A stretch of 64,000 bases of DNA from Paenibacillus sp. HB172176 (GCF_011947265.1 NZ_JAATHD010000010.1:62001-126000), one strand, 5' to 3'; positions 17,749 to 27,779 are shown, counted from the stretch's first letter. The notes: generated by a model not told the origin, from the letters alone. A program made the numbers and translations.

Positions 17749-17987
17749 ATTGATTTCCCCCTTAATTAAGCATGTATACCATTCCAAAGCAGGGCAAATT
17801 TCTATGGTTGCTAGATTGCGTAGTCCGGGCTCTGCCCAATACAGCTTAAGTGTAACGGAGAAAGGGAGATTAAACAAATCAGACCGTAAGCTCGTGTAAG
17901 TAATGAACGCCAAGGGGGGACGCTTGCAGAATTGAAACGGTCAATGCTGCCCATTTCCTGGGAAATAAGCCCGATATATCGAGGGGA

Positions 17988-18031
17988 AAGGCTGTTCTTC
18001 GACAGGAGTCGGAGGGACAGCCTTATTTTTT
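17988..18031 (+). terminator. Terminator without an obvious upstream gene
   Basis: AAGGCTGT (17988-17995) pairs with ACAGCCTT (18017-18024), with an inner CTTCGAC/GTCGGAG helix, followed by ATTTTTTA. The T-run is on the + strand, but the flanking genes on the left and right are both on the minus strand. It may end an untranslated RNA starting within 17750-17950. Confidence 0.7.
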
Positions 18032-18132
18032 ACTGATTCTGCATGAGGTTAGCCAATAACGACAGGACCAGCATGACCGGCATCATCATGCTATACTGCG
18101 TTACAGCTCTATGTGGCTCAAACCGCTTGGAC

Positions 18133-18276
18133 TTAATCGGTCCGCTTCTTCTTCGAGGAAAAATTGCTGACGGATTTCGCATCCTCGACATTATCGTTGA
18201 CGAACGCCATGTCTTGGTTCCTGGCTTTCATGTTTGTTGTTCCTTTGTAGTTGCCCTTGTGCTTCTGATTTTCCAT
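18133..18276 (-). CDS. Small hydrophilic 47-residue protein of unknown function
   Basis: An ATG at 18276 is preceded by GGGAGGTGATTGAAT, a near-perfect ribosome site, and a 47-codon frame follows, ending at TAA 18133-18135. The protein is rich in Lys, Asn, Asp and Ser, begins MENQKHKGNYKGTT and ends SSKKKRTD, with no hydrophobic segment or cysteine. I do not recognise a family. Size and composition recall small spore or coat-associated proteins, but that is only an impression. It is divergent from ychF. Confidence 0.6.
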   Translation of the reverse strand: MENQKHKGNYKGTTNMKARNQDMAFVNDNVEDAKSVSNFSSKKKRTD

Positions 18277-18401
18277 ATTCAATCACCTCCCTGCTATGTT
18301 TAGTATGGCTTGAGGGCGGGAGAAGATTCGTAAGGATAGCGCATCTTGAATGAAGAAGCAATTGGTCGCCCATTACACTTTCAAAGTGGGGTCTGCTGGG
18401 G

Positions 18402-18407
18402 TATAAT
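18402..18407 (+). promoter_or_regulatory. -10 box of the ychF promoter
   Basis: TATAAT lies 45 bases before the ychF ATG, with a weak TTTCAA at 18379-18384 at the correct 17-base distance. Confidence 0.5.
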
Positions 18408-18451
18408 GACGGGAGTTGTTTACTATTTCGGATAATAGGGGTGTCTTATAC

Positions 18452-19552
18452 ATGGCTTTGAAAGCAGGCATAGTGGGCTTGCCGAATGTCGGCAAATCGA
18501 CTTTATTTAACGCAATAACGCAGGCGGGCGCAGAATCCGCGAACTATCCGTTCTGTACGATCGATCCGAATGTCGGCGTCGTTGAGGTGCCGGACGAGCG
18601 TCTGGACAAGCTGGTTGAGCTGGTGGAGCCGAAGAGCATCGTGCCGACTGCCTTTGAATTTGTGGATATCGCGGGACTTGTAGCAGGAGCGAGCAAGGGC
18701 GAGGGTCTGGGCAACAAATTCCTCGCCCATATCCGCGAGGTGGATGCGATTGTGCATGTCGTGCGCTGCTTCCAGGACGAGAACATTACGCATGTATCGG
18801 GCAAGGTAGATCCGATCAGCGATATCGAGACGATCAATCTGGAGCTGATTCTGGCGGATGCGGATTCGGTCGAGCGCAAGATTGAGCGTTCGCGCAAAAA
18901 CCTCAAGAGCGGCGACAAGAAGATTGCTCAAGAGGTTGAGGTGCTGGAGCGTCTCAAGGAAACGCTGTACAACGATCTGCCTGCGCGCAGCCTGGAGCTG
19001 ACCGATGACGAGAAGCTGCTCGTTCGCGATCTGCATTTGCTGACGATGAAGCCTGTGCTGTACGCGACGAACGTGAGCGAGGCGGAAGCGGGCAATGCGG
19101 ATAACAACGAATACGTGCAGCGCGTGCGTGAATTTGCGGCGCAGCAAGGCGCGGAGGTTGTGCCAATCAGCGCGAAGGTGGAGTCCGAGATTGCCGAGCT
19201 GGAGGGCGAAGACAAGGAGATGTTCCTAGAGGAGCTGGGCATGGCGGAATCCGGTCTGAATCGGTTGATTCGCGCAGCGTACAAGCTGCTGGGCTTGTAC
19301 ACGTACTTTACTGCGGGCGTGCAAGAGGTTCGCGCCTGGACGATTCGTCAAGGCACGAAAGCGCCTCAAGCGGCCGGCGTGATTCATACGGATTTCGAAC
19401 GCGGCTTTATCCGCGCGGAGATTGTGTCGTTCGATGATTTGGCGGCGGCGGGCTCGATGGGCGCTGTTCGCGAGAGAGGCCAGCTTCGTCTGGAGGGCAA
19501 GGAATACGTCGTGCGCGACGGCGATGTGATTCATTTCCGATTTAATGTGTAG
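18452..19552 (+). CDS. ychF: Redox-regulated ATPase/GTPase YchF (OBG family)
   Basis: A 366-residue P-loop protein, the normal YchF length. Walker A is GLPNVGKST at residues 9-17, switch II appears as [19 protein letters not shown], and the base-specificity motif is NVSE instead of the usual NKxD, which in this family is linked to ATP preference. A helical domain and a C-terminal TGS domain ([20 protein letters not shown]) follow. The ATG at 18452 has AGGGGTG eight bases upstream. YchF binds ribosomes and is implicated in oxidative stress responses. It is a single-gene unit ending at a terminator. Confidence 0.95.
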   Translation: MALKAGIVGLPNVGKSTLFNAITQAGAESANYPFCTIDPNVGVVEVPDERLDKLVELVEPKSIVPTAFEFVDIAGLVAGASKGEGLGNKFLAHIREVDAIVHVVRCFQDENITHVSGKVDPISDIETINLELILADADSVERKIERSRKNLKSGDKKIAQEVEVLERLKETLYNDLPARSLELTDDEKLLVRDLHLLTMKPVLYATNVSEAEAGNADNNEYVQRVREFAAQQGAEVVPISAKVESEIAELEGEDKEMFLEELGMAESGLNRLIRAAYKLLGLYTYFTAGVQEVRAWTIRQGTKAPQAAGVIHTDFERGFIRAEIVSFDDLAAAGSMGAVRERGQLRLEGKEYVVRDGDVIHFRFNV

Positions 19553-19583
19553 AGGACGACACCCATACTTCAACATGAATAAG

Positions 19584-19625
19584 CGTCTGCAACGATCCCT
19601 GTTAGACCGTTGCAGACGTTTTTCT
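19584..19625 (+). terminator. Rho-independent terminator of ychF
   Basis: CGTCTGCAACG (19584-19594) pairs perfectly with CGTTGCAGACG (19608-19618), followed by TTTTTCTT. Confidence 0.95.
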
Positions 19626-19681
19626 TATTATGTCGGTTCATTTTCATTTCTAGCGGCGTTCTAATGGGCCACGGTCTATTC

Positions 19682-19864
19682 TAACGAAGACTGGTAACGT
19701 TAAAAGCCGTCTGCTTCATGAATCAGAAATCTAACGAAGATCTATAACCTTATTTGTCACTATTGCTCGATAAAAGGTCCATTTTTGCTGGAATAGCGAC
19801 ATGAATCTTTGTTAAAATCCATATTGGGCTGATTTCGAGGAAATAACGTTATGACTATTCGTTA
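19682..19864. repeat. Four-arm nested palindromic element, family B copy 2
   Basis: Arms start at 19682, 19732, 19794 and 19844 (pitch 50-62-50). The first, second and fourth closely match copy 1 (TAACGAAGA... and ...TATTCGTTA); the third is degenerate (TAGCGACATGAATCTTTGTTA with one extra base of drift). It sits between the ychF terminator and the promoter of the third sugar locus. Confidence 0.85.
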
Positions 19865-19953
19865 GGTGGGAATATACCTCAAGATAGAGCGAATAAGTTG
19901 TTGCGAATATACAAAAATAAATGAATACATCCCTAAAAAAACCTGCATATATT

Positions 19954-19976
19954 CTAAAGCGCTTACAGAGTATAAT
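19954..19976 (+). promoter_or_regulatory. cre-like site overlapping a TATAAT box
   Basis: CTAAAGCGCTTACA (19954-19967) fits 12 of 14 positions of the CcpA operator consensus, and TATAAT follows at 19971-19976. A repressor bound here would cover the spacer and the upstream face of the -10. No good -35 is present. It governs the binding-protein gene at 20029. Confidence 0.6.
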
Positions 19977-20028
19977 ACATATAGGCTTGCTTTATCATTA
20001 ATCTGCGGTTGAAAATGAGTGATTTATA

Positions 20029-21369
20029 ATGGGAAAACATTGGAAATGGCTGATGCCATTGCCTTTATTTTTTATGTTGGTCGCTTGCCGCAATGCGAAT
20101 CCATTGCAAAGCGACCTCCACACCGTACAAGAAACGGCGAAAACAGAAATATCTATTGCAGCGACAAATGATAATTTGACGCCTTTAATGATTTCGGAAT
20201 TTGAAAGCAATCATCCGGGCATCCATCTGAAGCGAGTGGAGCCCAATCCTTATCTCTTGTTAAATCCAAACTCAATCGCCGATGTTCCGGATATTATTTC
20301 GATTTCGCTCGAGGATTTCCCCTATTATGCGCAGCAAGGAGCCGCGCTCAATTTAGGCCCGTATGTCAAGGACAATGCTGCATTTGATTCAGAAGCTTTA
20401 TTCCCGATTGTGAACTTTTTCAGATATAACGGAAGTCAGCACGGGAGCGGCGATTTGTACGGTTTTCTGAAAGGGTGGTCTCCAGGCTCTGTTTTGTTGT
20501 ACCACAAATCATTGTTTGACGCTGCCGATCTCCCTTATCCGGAGAGAGAACAGCCGATGACTTGGGATGAATTGCTTGAGATATCCCGGAGTTTGACCAT
20601 TAAACATGAAGAGAAGCATGATCAATATGGATTTGGCGTTCTGGATGAGAATTCGATTATGAATCAGAATATGTATTTGCTTCAAATGGCTCAGCTTGGG
20701 AAAACGCCCTGGTACAGCAATTACAATAAGGCGGATTTCACGAGCGATGAATCGAAACGAATATTTCAATATTGGAATCAAGTCCTGCAATATGAAATTG
20801 GCCCTGATCCGATGAATCTGGTGACGAATTCCTCCAAGGAGTTGTTCCTGGAAGGGAAGCTTGCGATTCTGATGGCGGATTACGGCTTTGCGATGCAAGT
20901 AGAGCAGAGCGCTCTGGACCCTCGGGATATTGGGTTCGCCCCTCTTCCCTTATACGAAAATGGCAAGCATGTCCTCCCTTTTCAGTCCAAGAGCGCAGCT
21001 ATTATTTATTCGAAGACCGAGCATCCCGATGCCGCCTGGAAGGTGTTCGAATGGTACTTGACAGGTCAGCCCGCCCGGGAATGGGTAACCATGCATAATG
21101 AGTTTCCTGTATCCAAGGCTGAGGCAAGCGATTTGTATGCATCAAGCGCATGGAGCCGGCAAGTGTTGAACTTCTTCCAACAACAAATAAACATGGTCCA
21201 GCCGTTTCCCGACTTTAATCCCTATGTAACGAATCGGGTCATGAATAATCTGTTCGACAAATATTTGATTCCCGTTTATTTTCACAAAGTAGAGCTCCAA
21301 ACCGCCATGTACAAGCTGTCCCAAGACGTTTATTTCGAGATTCAAGATCATATTCAAATGGCGGAGTAA
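20029..21369 (+). CDS. Solute-binding lipoprotein next to a two-component system
   Basis: A 446-residue family 1 sugar-binding protein. The signal sequence ends in the lipobox LVAC at about residue 20. The fold-typical segments of CUT1 binding proteins are recognisable throughout. The ribosome site is weak (GAGTGA), so output may be low. No permease follows; instead a response regulator starts 20 bases later and its kinase follows. A second binding protein at 25505 precedes the permeases. I infer that this one may present ligand to the kinase as a co-sensor rather than feed a transporter. Confidence 0.85.
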   Translation: MGKHWKWLMPLPLFFMLVACRNANPLQSDLHTVQETAKTEISIAATNDNLTPLMISEFESNHPGIHLKRVEPNPYLLLNPNSIADVPDIISISLEDFPYYAQQGAALNLGPYVKDNAAFDSEALFPIVNFFRYNGSQHGSGDLYGFLKGWSPGSVLLYHKSLFDAADLPYPEREQPMTWDELLEISRSLTIKHEEKHDQYGFGVLDENSIMNQNMYLLQMAQLGKTPWYSNYNKADFTSDESKRIFQYWNQVLQYEIGPDPMNLVTNSSKELFLEGKLAILMADYGFAMQVEQSALDPRDIGFAPLPLYENGKHVLPFQSKSAAIIYSKTEHPDAAWKVFEWYLTGQPAREWVTMHNEFPVSKAEASDLYASSAWSRQVLNFFQQQINMVQPFPDFNPYVTNRVMNNLFDKYLIPVYFHKVELQTAMYKLSQDVYFEIQDHIQMAE

Positions 21370-21388
21370 CGTACAGAAGGGAGGCGTC

Positions 21389-22687
21389 ATGAAAATGCTG
21401 AAGCTTGTCATTGTTGATGATGAAGCGGATATACGCGAAGGACTCAGTCTCTATCCTTGGGCGGATATTGGCTTGCAGCTATCCTGCGTCTGTCAGCATG
21501 GAATGGAGGCGCTCAAATGGATGGAGGAGCATCCTGTTGATCTATTAATAACAGATATTCGAATGCCTATTATGGATGGATTGGAATTGGTCAGAAGGGT
21601 GAGAGCCCACTTTCCTTATATCAAAGTTGTCGTTTTGTCCGGTTATGAAGACTTCGCATACGCGCAGACCTGCATTCAATACGGCGTGTCCAAATATTTG
21701 CTTAAGCCGATCGATCCTGCGCTGTTGTTTGAAGCCATTAAGGAGCTGCAAGCGCAGCAGAAGCTGGAATATGAGAAGCTTGAGCAAAATCGCTTGCTGG
21801 AGAGAAGATCGAATCAACTGGTGAAAGGCTTGAGAAGGGAGTTTCTCGAGAGGCTGCTGTCCAAGCCGCTTTCAAACTTCGAGATAGAAGACGGCTGCTC
21901 CCTGAGCGAAATGATTCTGGACGGAGACAACTATGTGGTCGCGTTAATCCGATTGGATCAGGCCCATATGCACAAAGCGCATTATGCGGAGGAAGAATGG
22001 AACTTGATTTTATTCGCCTTTAATAATATTTTGACGGAGGTATGGGAGGACGAGGGCTTAGGCTACCACTACGTCGATAGAAGATCGGGGAACGGGTATT
22101 TAATAACGACGTTAAGAGAACAATTGGAAGACGATCTTCAACGTATTCGAAAGCTGCTTTATCGATTCCGGGGACTATTCCGCAGCACCATCTCCATCAT
22201 TGTCGGCACGCCGGCTCCTTCTGTGTCCAGCCTGCATTCGTCCAGATTGAAAGCCGATCATGTGGCGAGCCAGCTTGCCGAAGGCAGCTTTGAAATCATT
22301 CATTTCGATCCGCTAACCTATAGCCAAGGCAAGTCTGCGATGCAGGGCAAGACCGTTTCCGACTCCAGCATGACCATTATCAACAAAGCAAAGCAATATA
22401 TTTTCAACCATTATTCGCGATCCCTTACGTTATCCGAAGTAGCGGAAGCTACTTTTGTGAACAGCAGTTATTTGAGCCATCTCTTCACGGAAGCTACGGG
22501 CAACACCTTTGTCCATTATTTGTCCAGGTGTCGCATCGAGAAAGCCAAGGAAATGCTGGAGCATTCCAATCTTAAGATTTATGAGGTGGGGGAGATGGTC
22601 GGTTACCAAAACCCGCGCTATTTCAGCAGCATATTTCGCAAATTGACCGGCGTAACACCGAACGAGTACCGGACGCATAAAGGATAG
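21389..22687 (+). CDS. AraC-type response regulator (YesN family)
   Basis: A 432-residue transcription factor. The receiver domain carries D10/D11, phospho-acceptor D56 (LLITDIRMPIMDG) and a lysine in KYLLKPID. The C-terminal 100 residues hold the AraC double helix-turn-helix (LTLSEVAEATFVNSSYLSHL, then VGYQNPRYFSSIFRKLTG). AAGGGAGG at 21377-21384 serves either ATG 21389 or the in-frame ATG 21395, which would remove two residues. The kinase gene begins 9 bases after the stop. It likely activates the importer and sulfatase genes downstream. Confidence 0.92.
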   Translation: MKMLKLVIVDDEADIREGLSLYPWADIGLQLSCVCQHGMEALKWMEEHPVDLLITDIRMPIMDGLELVRRVRAHFPYIKVVVLSGYEDFAYAQTCIQYGVSKYLLKPIDPALLFEAIKELQAQQKLEYEKLEQNRLLERRSNQLVKGLRREFLERLLSKPLSNFEIEDGCSLSEMILDGDNYVVALIRLDQAHMHKAHYAEEEWNLILFAFNNILTEVWEDEGLGYHYVDRRSGNGYLITTLREQLEDDLQRIRKLLYRFRGLFRSTISIIVGTPAPSVSSLHSSRLKADHVASQLAEGSFEIIHFDPLTYSQGKSAMQGKTVSDSSMTIINKAKQYIFNHYSRSLTLSEVAEATFVNSSYLSHLFTEATGNTFVHYLSRCRIEKAKEMLEHSNLKIYEVGEMVGYQNPRYFSSIFRKLTGVTPNEYRTHKG

Positions 22688-22695
22688 ATGCACAA

Positions 22696-25380
22696 GTGAG
22701 AAACCGAATCATTCTCTTCTCCTTTCTGATCTCCATTCTTGTTCATGCTGTGATCGGCTGGAACGCCATTCACACGCTGCGCAAGGCCGACAAAGAAATG
22801 TCAAATCAGAATGATCAGGAAATGATGAACCAGACAAGCTTGAATATCGTGAACTATTACCAGGATTTAGAATCGTTGGCTTCTTTGCTGCGTTCAGAAC
22901 AGATTACGAATTTCTCCCGACTATATTTGAATATGCAAGCGGATGCGGTTGAATCGCAAGAGGGCAACAAGGTGAATGCGTTCCTGGACCGATTGTCGCT
23001 GCAGAATAACTGGGTCGATAAGATTTATATTTTAGGCAAGAACAATAATCAAGCCAATTTCAGCAAAACCATAGGCGAATCGGGTTGGAGTACGGATGAA
23101 CTGCCTTCAATCGATGAACTGGAGGAATATGGTTTAATGGATGTCCTCTTGAGAGGCGATGGCATTCCTGCTTACCATACGAGGCAAGAATTGCTTCATG
23201 TTCTTAGCCATGCTCAAAAGTCAGAATTGGAAATTCCGCAATTGGTAAAGAATGTTCATCTTGTGAATGAGATTGAGGACCGAATGACGATTGCTGTATA
23301 TGATCACGATGTAATCGTATTAATCGTATTGCCCCAGAATTTCATGCCTTCTTTGACGAATGATGCGTTAACGAAATCGCATGTGAAACTCAGGCTGTAC
23401 AACCCGGATGAGAGTGTCATATGGACCAGCGATTCCTCAAGCCAATCGACCCCGGGAACAATGGTGCAGAGCAAGCTGTTATTACCGTATCAGCATCGTT
23501 TGGAGCTTTATCATGATGAGGCTAATGGGGCGGATTCATGGAGAAATGCTTTAGAAATCGCTTCTTTGCTGGTGATCTCGCTCTTCTCGTCTGTTTTGAT
23601 CGCTTATTTTCTGTCCGGCTATATCTTCCTGCCCCTCCGTCAAGTATCGCAAGCCATCAAGAATGGGAATGGCAAGATCTTTCCATTCCGTCCGATCAGG
23701 TTTAAGAATCCGAATCGTATGCTGGGCAAAATGTCGCTCCAGAGAAAGCTGTTTTACTATTTTGTCTGCACAGTGATGCTTCCGACCGTCTGTATGGGAC
23801 TGCTCGTATCGTATTCCACCTTTCAGATGCATAAGCAGCAGCTTATTTCCTTCAAAGAGCTTATTACGGAACAGCTTGGCGTCAATGTAGCGCTCAATAA
23901 GCAAAGCCTGACGAACTTATCCTATCAACTCATGCTGCAAGAGACGGACTTGCGGAGCTATGCGGTGTCTCTGCATCCCAAGATGAATGACATCAGCTAT
24001 TACATTCGCTATGACAGCAAGGGAACGACGCAGTTTTCCTCCATCTATGGCAATAATCCCGAGTTGTTTCCCATTGACCCCTCGATTCTGACGAATGCCT
24101 TCGAGCAGTCGGAATGGATATCGCTGTCACAAGATGTTTTTAGTCAAAGCACGTCGTCGTTCATTAATAAGATGATGGAAAATGGGCAAACAAAAGGGTA
24201 TATCGAATTGAGAATAAAACCAAGCGGCTTAGTAACGGAAAGCAGCCTGTCGCGTTCTGTATTATTGTTGCTCAATGAGAACAATCAAGCGCTCTTTCAA
24301 AGCTATCCAGGCGATTTGATGTTCAGATCTTCTGCTGCTATTGGAAACCTGCAACAAGTCGATCAGCTCCTTCACATGGAAGGCGAGGACTATATCCGAT
24401 TTGCGAAGCCCGTTGCCGATACCGGCTGGACCCTGCTGCAGTTTGTTTCTCTGAAAGAGATCGGCAATGACAGCAAAATGATACTCATCAAGCATATTTA
24501 TGTTCCTGTGAGCATTCTGATTCTGGCCTTTATTCTCTCGTATGCGCTGTCGAGGCGACTGGTTAAGCCGCTTGCCTTGCTGCATCAGCATATGAGCTTG
24601 GTCGGAGAAGGAAGCTTCGTCTTATATGAACGGGAGCAGAAGGATGAGATCAAAGAGCTGGCGGATAATTTCAATCGCATGATATCTGAAATCAATCATC
24701 TGATGGAAGATCAAATTAACAGTAAAATTCGCGAACAAGAGCTGTCTTCGCTTCGAGTGAAGGCTGAGCTTGCCATGCTTCAGCAGCAGATTAATCCGCA
24801 TTTCCTCTACAACACCCTGGAATCGGTCAAATATCGAGCAAAGCAGAATGATGTAGAGGGAATCAACAACATTATTATGTCGCTTGCGGAGATGCTTCGT
24901 TATGCGGTTCGAGGCGGCTCGCAAGAAGTGCCGTTAGCGGAGGAACTGAAACAAATCAATCATTATTATACCATCCAAAAAATCAGAATGCGCGATAAGC
25001 TGCACATGGAATGGGATATAGAGGAGCAAGCCTTGAATGTTCGGGTATTGAAATTTATTCTCCAGCCGCTTGTCGAGAACGCGATTGAACACGGCATCCT
25101 TCAGGTGCACACTGGCGGCAGGATAGCCATAAGCGCAAGTCAGGATGAGCAGGCATTAGTGATCGAGGTCAAGGACAATGGCGTAGGGATGGATGAGGAA
25201 GAGCTTCAAGAGCTGCGAGCATCCTTGGAGTGGGACGAGCAGAATAGCAATCGAGACGGCGGGGTCGGACTCAAGAATGTCTATCAGAGACTGCAGCTCT
25301 TCTATCAAGGAGAAGCGTCCATGCAGATTGAATCTGCAATCATGAAAGGCACGCTGATACGCTTGCGGATTCCGCGATAG
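22696..25380 (+). CDS. Sensor histidine kinase with two extracytoplasmic domains (YesM-type core)
   Basis: An 894-residue membrane kinase, about 300 residues longer than usual YesM proteins. Hydrophobic segments lie at about 5-22, 286-310, 351-373 and 601-621. They enclose two extracytoplasmic regions of ~260 and ~225 residues. HAMP follows, then the internal-kinase motif LQQQINPHFLYN with phospho-acceptor H702, the N box (LVENAIEHGI) and G boxes (DNGVGMDEEE, GGVGLKNVYQRL). The GTG at 22696 is the only start near the AAAGGA site; the ATG at 22688 stops after three codons. The N-terminal third looks like a second sensor module fused to a complete kinase. Confidence 0.9.
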   Translation: MRNRIILFSFLISILVHAVIGWNAIHTLRKADKEMSNQNDQEMMNQTSLNIVNYYQDLESLASLLRSEQITNFSRLYLNMQADAVESQEGNKVNAFLDRLSLQNNWVDKIYILGKNNNQANFSKTIGESGWSTDELPSIDELEEYGLMDVLLRGDGIPAYHTRQELLHVLSHAQKSELEIPQLVKNVHLVNEIEDRMTIAVYDHDVIVLIVLPQNFMPSLTNDALTKSHVKLRLYNPDESVIWTSDSSSQSTPGTMVQSKLLLPYQHRLELYHDEANGADSWRNALEIASLLVISLFSSVLIAYFLSGYIFLPLRQVSQAIKNGNGKIFPFRPIRFKNPNRMLGKMSLQRKLFYYFVCTVMLPTVCMGLLVSYSTFQMHKQQLISFKELITEQLGVNVALNKQSLTNLSYQLMLQETDLRSYAVSLHPKMNDISYYIRYDSKGTTQFSSIYGNNPELFPIDPSILTNAFEQSEWISLSQDVFSQSTSSFINKMMENGQTKGYIELRIKPSGLVTESSLSRSVLLLLNENNQALFQSYPGDLMFRSSAAIGNLQQVDQLLHMEGEDYIRFAKPVADTGWTLLQFVSLKEIGNDSKMILIKHIYVPVSILILAFILSYALSRRLVKPLALLHQHMSLVGEGSFVLYEREQKDEIKELADNFNRMISEINHLMEDQINSKIREQELSSLRVKAELAMLQQQINPHFLYNTLESVKYRAKQNDVEGINNIIMSLAEMLRYAVRGGSQEVPLAEELKQINHYYTIQKIRMRDKLHMEWDIEEQALNVRVLKFILQPLVENAIEHGILQVHTGGRIAISASQDEQALVIEVKDNGVGMDEEELQELRASLEWDEQNSNRDGGVGLKNVYQRLQLFYQGEASMQIESAIMKGTLIRLRIPR

Positions 25381-25504
25381 ACCGGATTTCATCCAAAAAA
25401 AGTGGATGGTTTGTCAAAAGAAAGCTACATTGTGGGAACGATTGCCCTGCCTTATCATTAAGTTGTGGCCATGATTGATCATAATCGTAATGGGAGGGTC
25501 AACA

Positions 25505-26815
25505 ATGTTTAAGAAAAGAACAAAGCATTTATTGTTAGCGGCAGTCATGATGACAAGCCTCATTGCAGGCTGCAGTTCGAATGGAAATAACAATGATTCG
25601 AATGGAAAGGGATCGCAGTCAACAGACAAAAAAACAGAACTTACCTTCGTTAGCTGGTCAAGCGAAGAATCCTCGGGACAAATCATTAAGGATCTCATGG
25701 TGAAATCATGGAATGACGAGAATCAAAACGCGCCAGTCAATGTGATTGGATATCCATGGAAGGATACCTTGCAGCAATTAATTATCAAGACAACCTCGAA
25801 AGAAAAGCTGGACATTGCCCAAATTCAAAGCAGCTGGCTTATTCCTCTTGCCGATCAGGATGTCTTGGTCGATCTGAACACGGTGCTTGACCCGGCCTGG
25901 ATGAAGAGCACCTTCTCCGAAGCGGCGCTTAAAGGCGGCCAAGTTGACGGTCATCAGTATGCGCTGCCTTGGACGATTGCGGCTATCGCTCCTCTCTATA
26001 ATCCGGAATTGCTGGAAAAGGCGGGCGTGGACAAGGCTCCGACAACAATAGCCGAGTTCGAGGATGCTTTAAAGAAGGTCAAAGAATCGATCCCGGATGT
26101 GGTTCCTTATGCGATTAGCACAGAAAGCGCATCCAACATTTCGCAAGATTTCCAGGCATGGCTGTGGACCTTCGGAGGTCATGTATTCGACGAGAACGGC
26201 AACGTCATTATCAACAACGAGAATGGCGTGAAGGCTCTGCAATGGCTGAAGGATTTGAAGGATAAAGACTATATTCAGATGGGCGTTAATCGCGCAGCAG
26301 CTAGAGATTTATTCGGCTTGAATCAGGCTGCCTTCTATGATGATTCCATTGTCGCCCGTGGTTTCCAGGTATCGAAGGGGTTTACGATGGAAGACATGCC
26401 TTCTCATATGGTTCCTATGCAGAGACCTGTATTGAAAGAAGGAGATACACCGCGTTCCATTCTGTGGGGACATTATTTGGTAGTGTTCAAATCCAGCAAG
26501 GCTCCGGACAAATCAGCTGAGTTCATTCAACATCTATTGAAAGATGATCTGTCCATTGCCTACTTCAAATCTGCTTCCGTGCCTCCGGTTACGAGCACGG
26601 CGAAGGAAGATCCGATCATTAAAAACGACAGTTACGTGAATGCGTACCTGGATGTAGCGCAAAATTCCGATCCGCTTGAAACGGAAAATTTCACTCAGGT
26701 CAGCGCGCTCGACAATATTATCTCTGAGGAATTTCAGGCTGCTCTACTCGATGCCAAATCGCCTCAGAAGGCGTTGGACGATGCTGCGGCGCGCATAGCA
26801 GACACCTTGAAATAA
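25505..26815 (+). CDS. Sugar ABC transporter solute-binding lipoprotein
   Basis: A 436-residue family 1 binding protein with signal sequence and lipobox SLIAGC, then an Asn/Ser-rich spacer. The ATG at 25505 has GGGAGGG eight bases upstream; the frame extends to 25475 but would hide the signal peptide behind ten extra residues. Two permeases follow directly, so this is the transport component of the locus. It starts 124 bases after the kinase gene. Confidence 0.9.
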   Translation: MFKKRTKHLLLAAVMMTSLIAGCSSNGNNNDSNGKGSQSTDKKTELTFVSWSSEESSGQIIKDLMVKSWNDENQNAPVNVIGYPWKDTLQQLIIKTTSKEKLDIAQIQSSWLIPLADQDVLVDLNTVLDPAWMKSTFSEAALKGGQVDGHQYALPWTIAAIAPLYNPELLEKAGVDKAPTTIAEFEDALKKVKESIPDVVPYAISTESASNISQDFQAWLWTFGGHVFDENGNVIINNENGVKALQWLKDLKDKDYIQMGVNRAAARDLFGLNQAAFYDDSIVARGFQVSKGFTMEDMPSHMVPMQRPVLKEGDTPRSILWGHYLVVFKSSKAPDKSAEFIQHLLKDDLSIAYFKSASVPPVTSTAKEDPIIKNDSYVNAYLDVAQNSDPLETENFTQVSALDNIISEEFQAALLDAKSPQKALDDAAARIADTLK

Positions 26816-26835
26816 CATGAATTCGGAGGGTAACT

Positions 26836-27750
26836 ATGAATGCACCCACAGATAAAGTTCGCCACTTCCGGACGAAAAGCAAGACAGCGGCAGAAAACCA
26901 GTTTGGTTTTCTGCTCGCTCTTCCGGCAATGCTCCTATTTACAGCAGTCATCTTGTACCCCTTCCTGAAATCGGTCTATTACAGCTTTACAGATGAAAGC
27001 CTGCTAAGACCGATTACGGAATGGGTCAATGTGGATAATTATTCGAATTTTCTGACATCTTCCTATTTTGCCGATACCTTGTGGAACACGTTGCAGTTTG
27101 TCGTCATTACGACCTTCATCCCGTTTATTATCGCATTCGCTTGGTCTATCGTGCTTGTCCAAGGCTTCCGCGGAGAGAAATGGCTGAGAACATTAACGTT
27201 GTATTGCTGGATATTGCCGTCTGCTTCCATTGGCCTGTTGTGGAAATGGCTCTTCAATGCAAACTATGGAATCATCAATCACATCCTGCAGAACCTGGGC
27301 TTCCTATCCGGGAAAATTAATTTTCTCGGGGATGACTCCACCGCTATGATGGCGGTATGCGTGGCTATGATCTGGCATTCCTTTCCCTGGATGATGGCGT
27401 TTCTTCTTGGCGGTCTTCATTCCGTGCCGCAAGATCAGATTGAAGCCGTGCGAATCGACGGCGGGGGGAATTGGTCGGTCCTGAAAACGGTGGTCCTGCC
27501 TCATATGAATCAAATTGTCATTGTCATTCTTATTCTGTCTTTAATTAACCGTTTCCAGCACTTTGATCTATTATGGGTCATGACCGAAGGCGGTCCTGCT
27601 CATTCCACAACAACCTTCTCCGTAGAAGTCTATCATCAAGCCTTCCAAAGCTTTGAAATCGGCAAAGCCGCTGCCATTGGCATGATATGGGTAGTGCTCC
27701 TGTCCGTTCTGATTTTCTTCTATATGAGAACAATCAAGGATCACGACTAA
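26836..27750 (+). CDS. Sugar ABC transporter permease (MalF-type)
   Basis: A 304-residue inner-membrane permease. The first hydrophobic segment is at about residues 27-48 (FGFLLALPAMLLFTAVILYP) and the ATPase-contact loop is EAVRIDGGGNWSVLKTVVLP. ATG 26836 follows GGAGGGTAACT. It is part of the operon with the binding protein 21 bases upstream and the second permease 30 bases downstream. Confidence 0.92.
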   Translation: MNAPTDKVRHFRTKSKTAAENQFGFLLALPAMLLFTAVILYPFLKSVYYSFTDESLLRPITEWVNVDNYSNFLTSSYFADTLWNTLQFVVITTFIPFIIAFAWSIVLVQGFRGEKWLRTLTLYCWILPSASIGLLWKWLFNANYGIINHILQNLGFLSGKINFLGDDSTAMMAVCVAMIWHSFPWMMAFLLGGLHSVPQDQIEAVRIDGGGNWSVLKTVVLPHMNQIVIVILILSLINRFQHFDLLWVMTEGGPAHSTTTFSVEVYHQAFQSFEIGKAAAIGMIWVVLLSVLIFFYMRTIKDHD

Positions 27751-27779
27751 TCGGCTCTTCCAAGGAGGTGACTGCGCCT

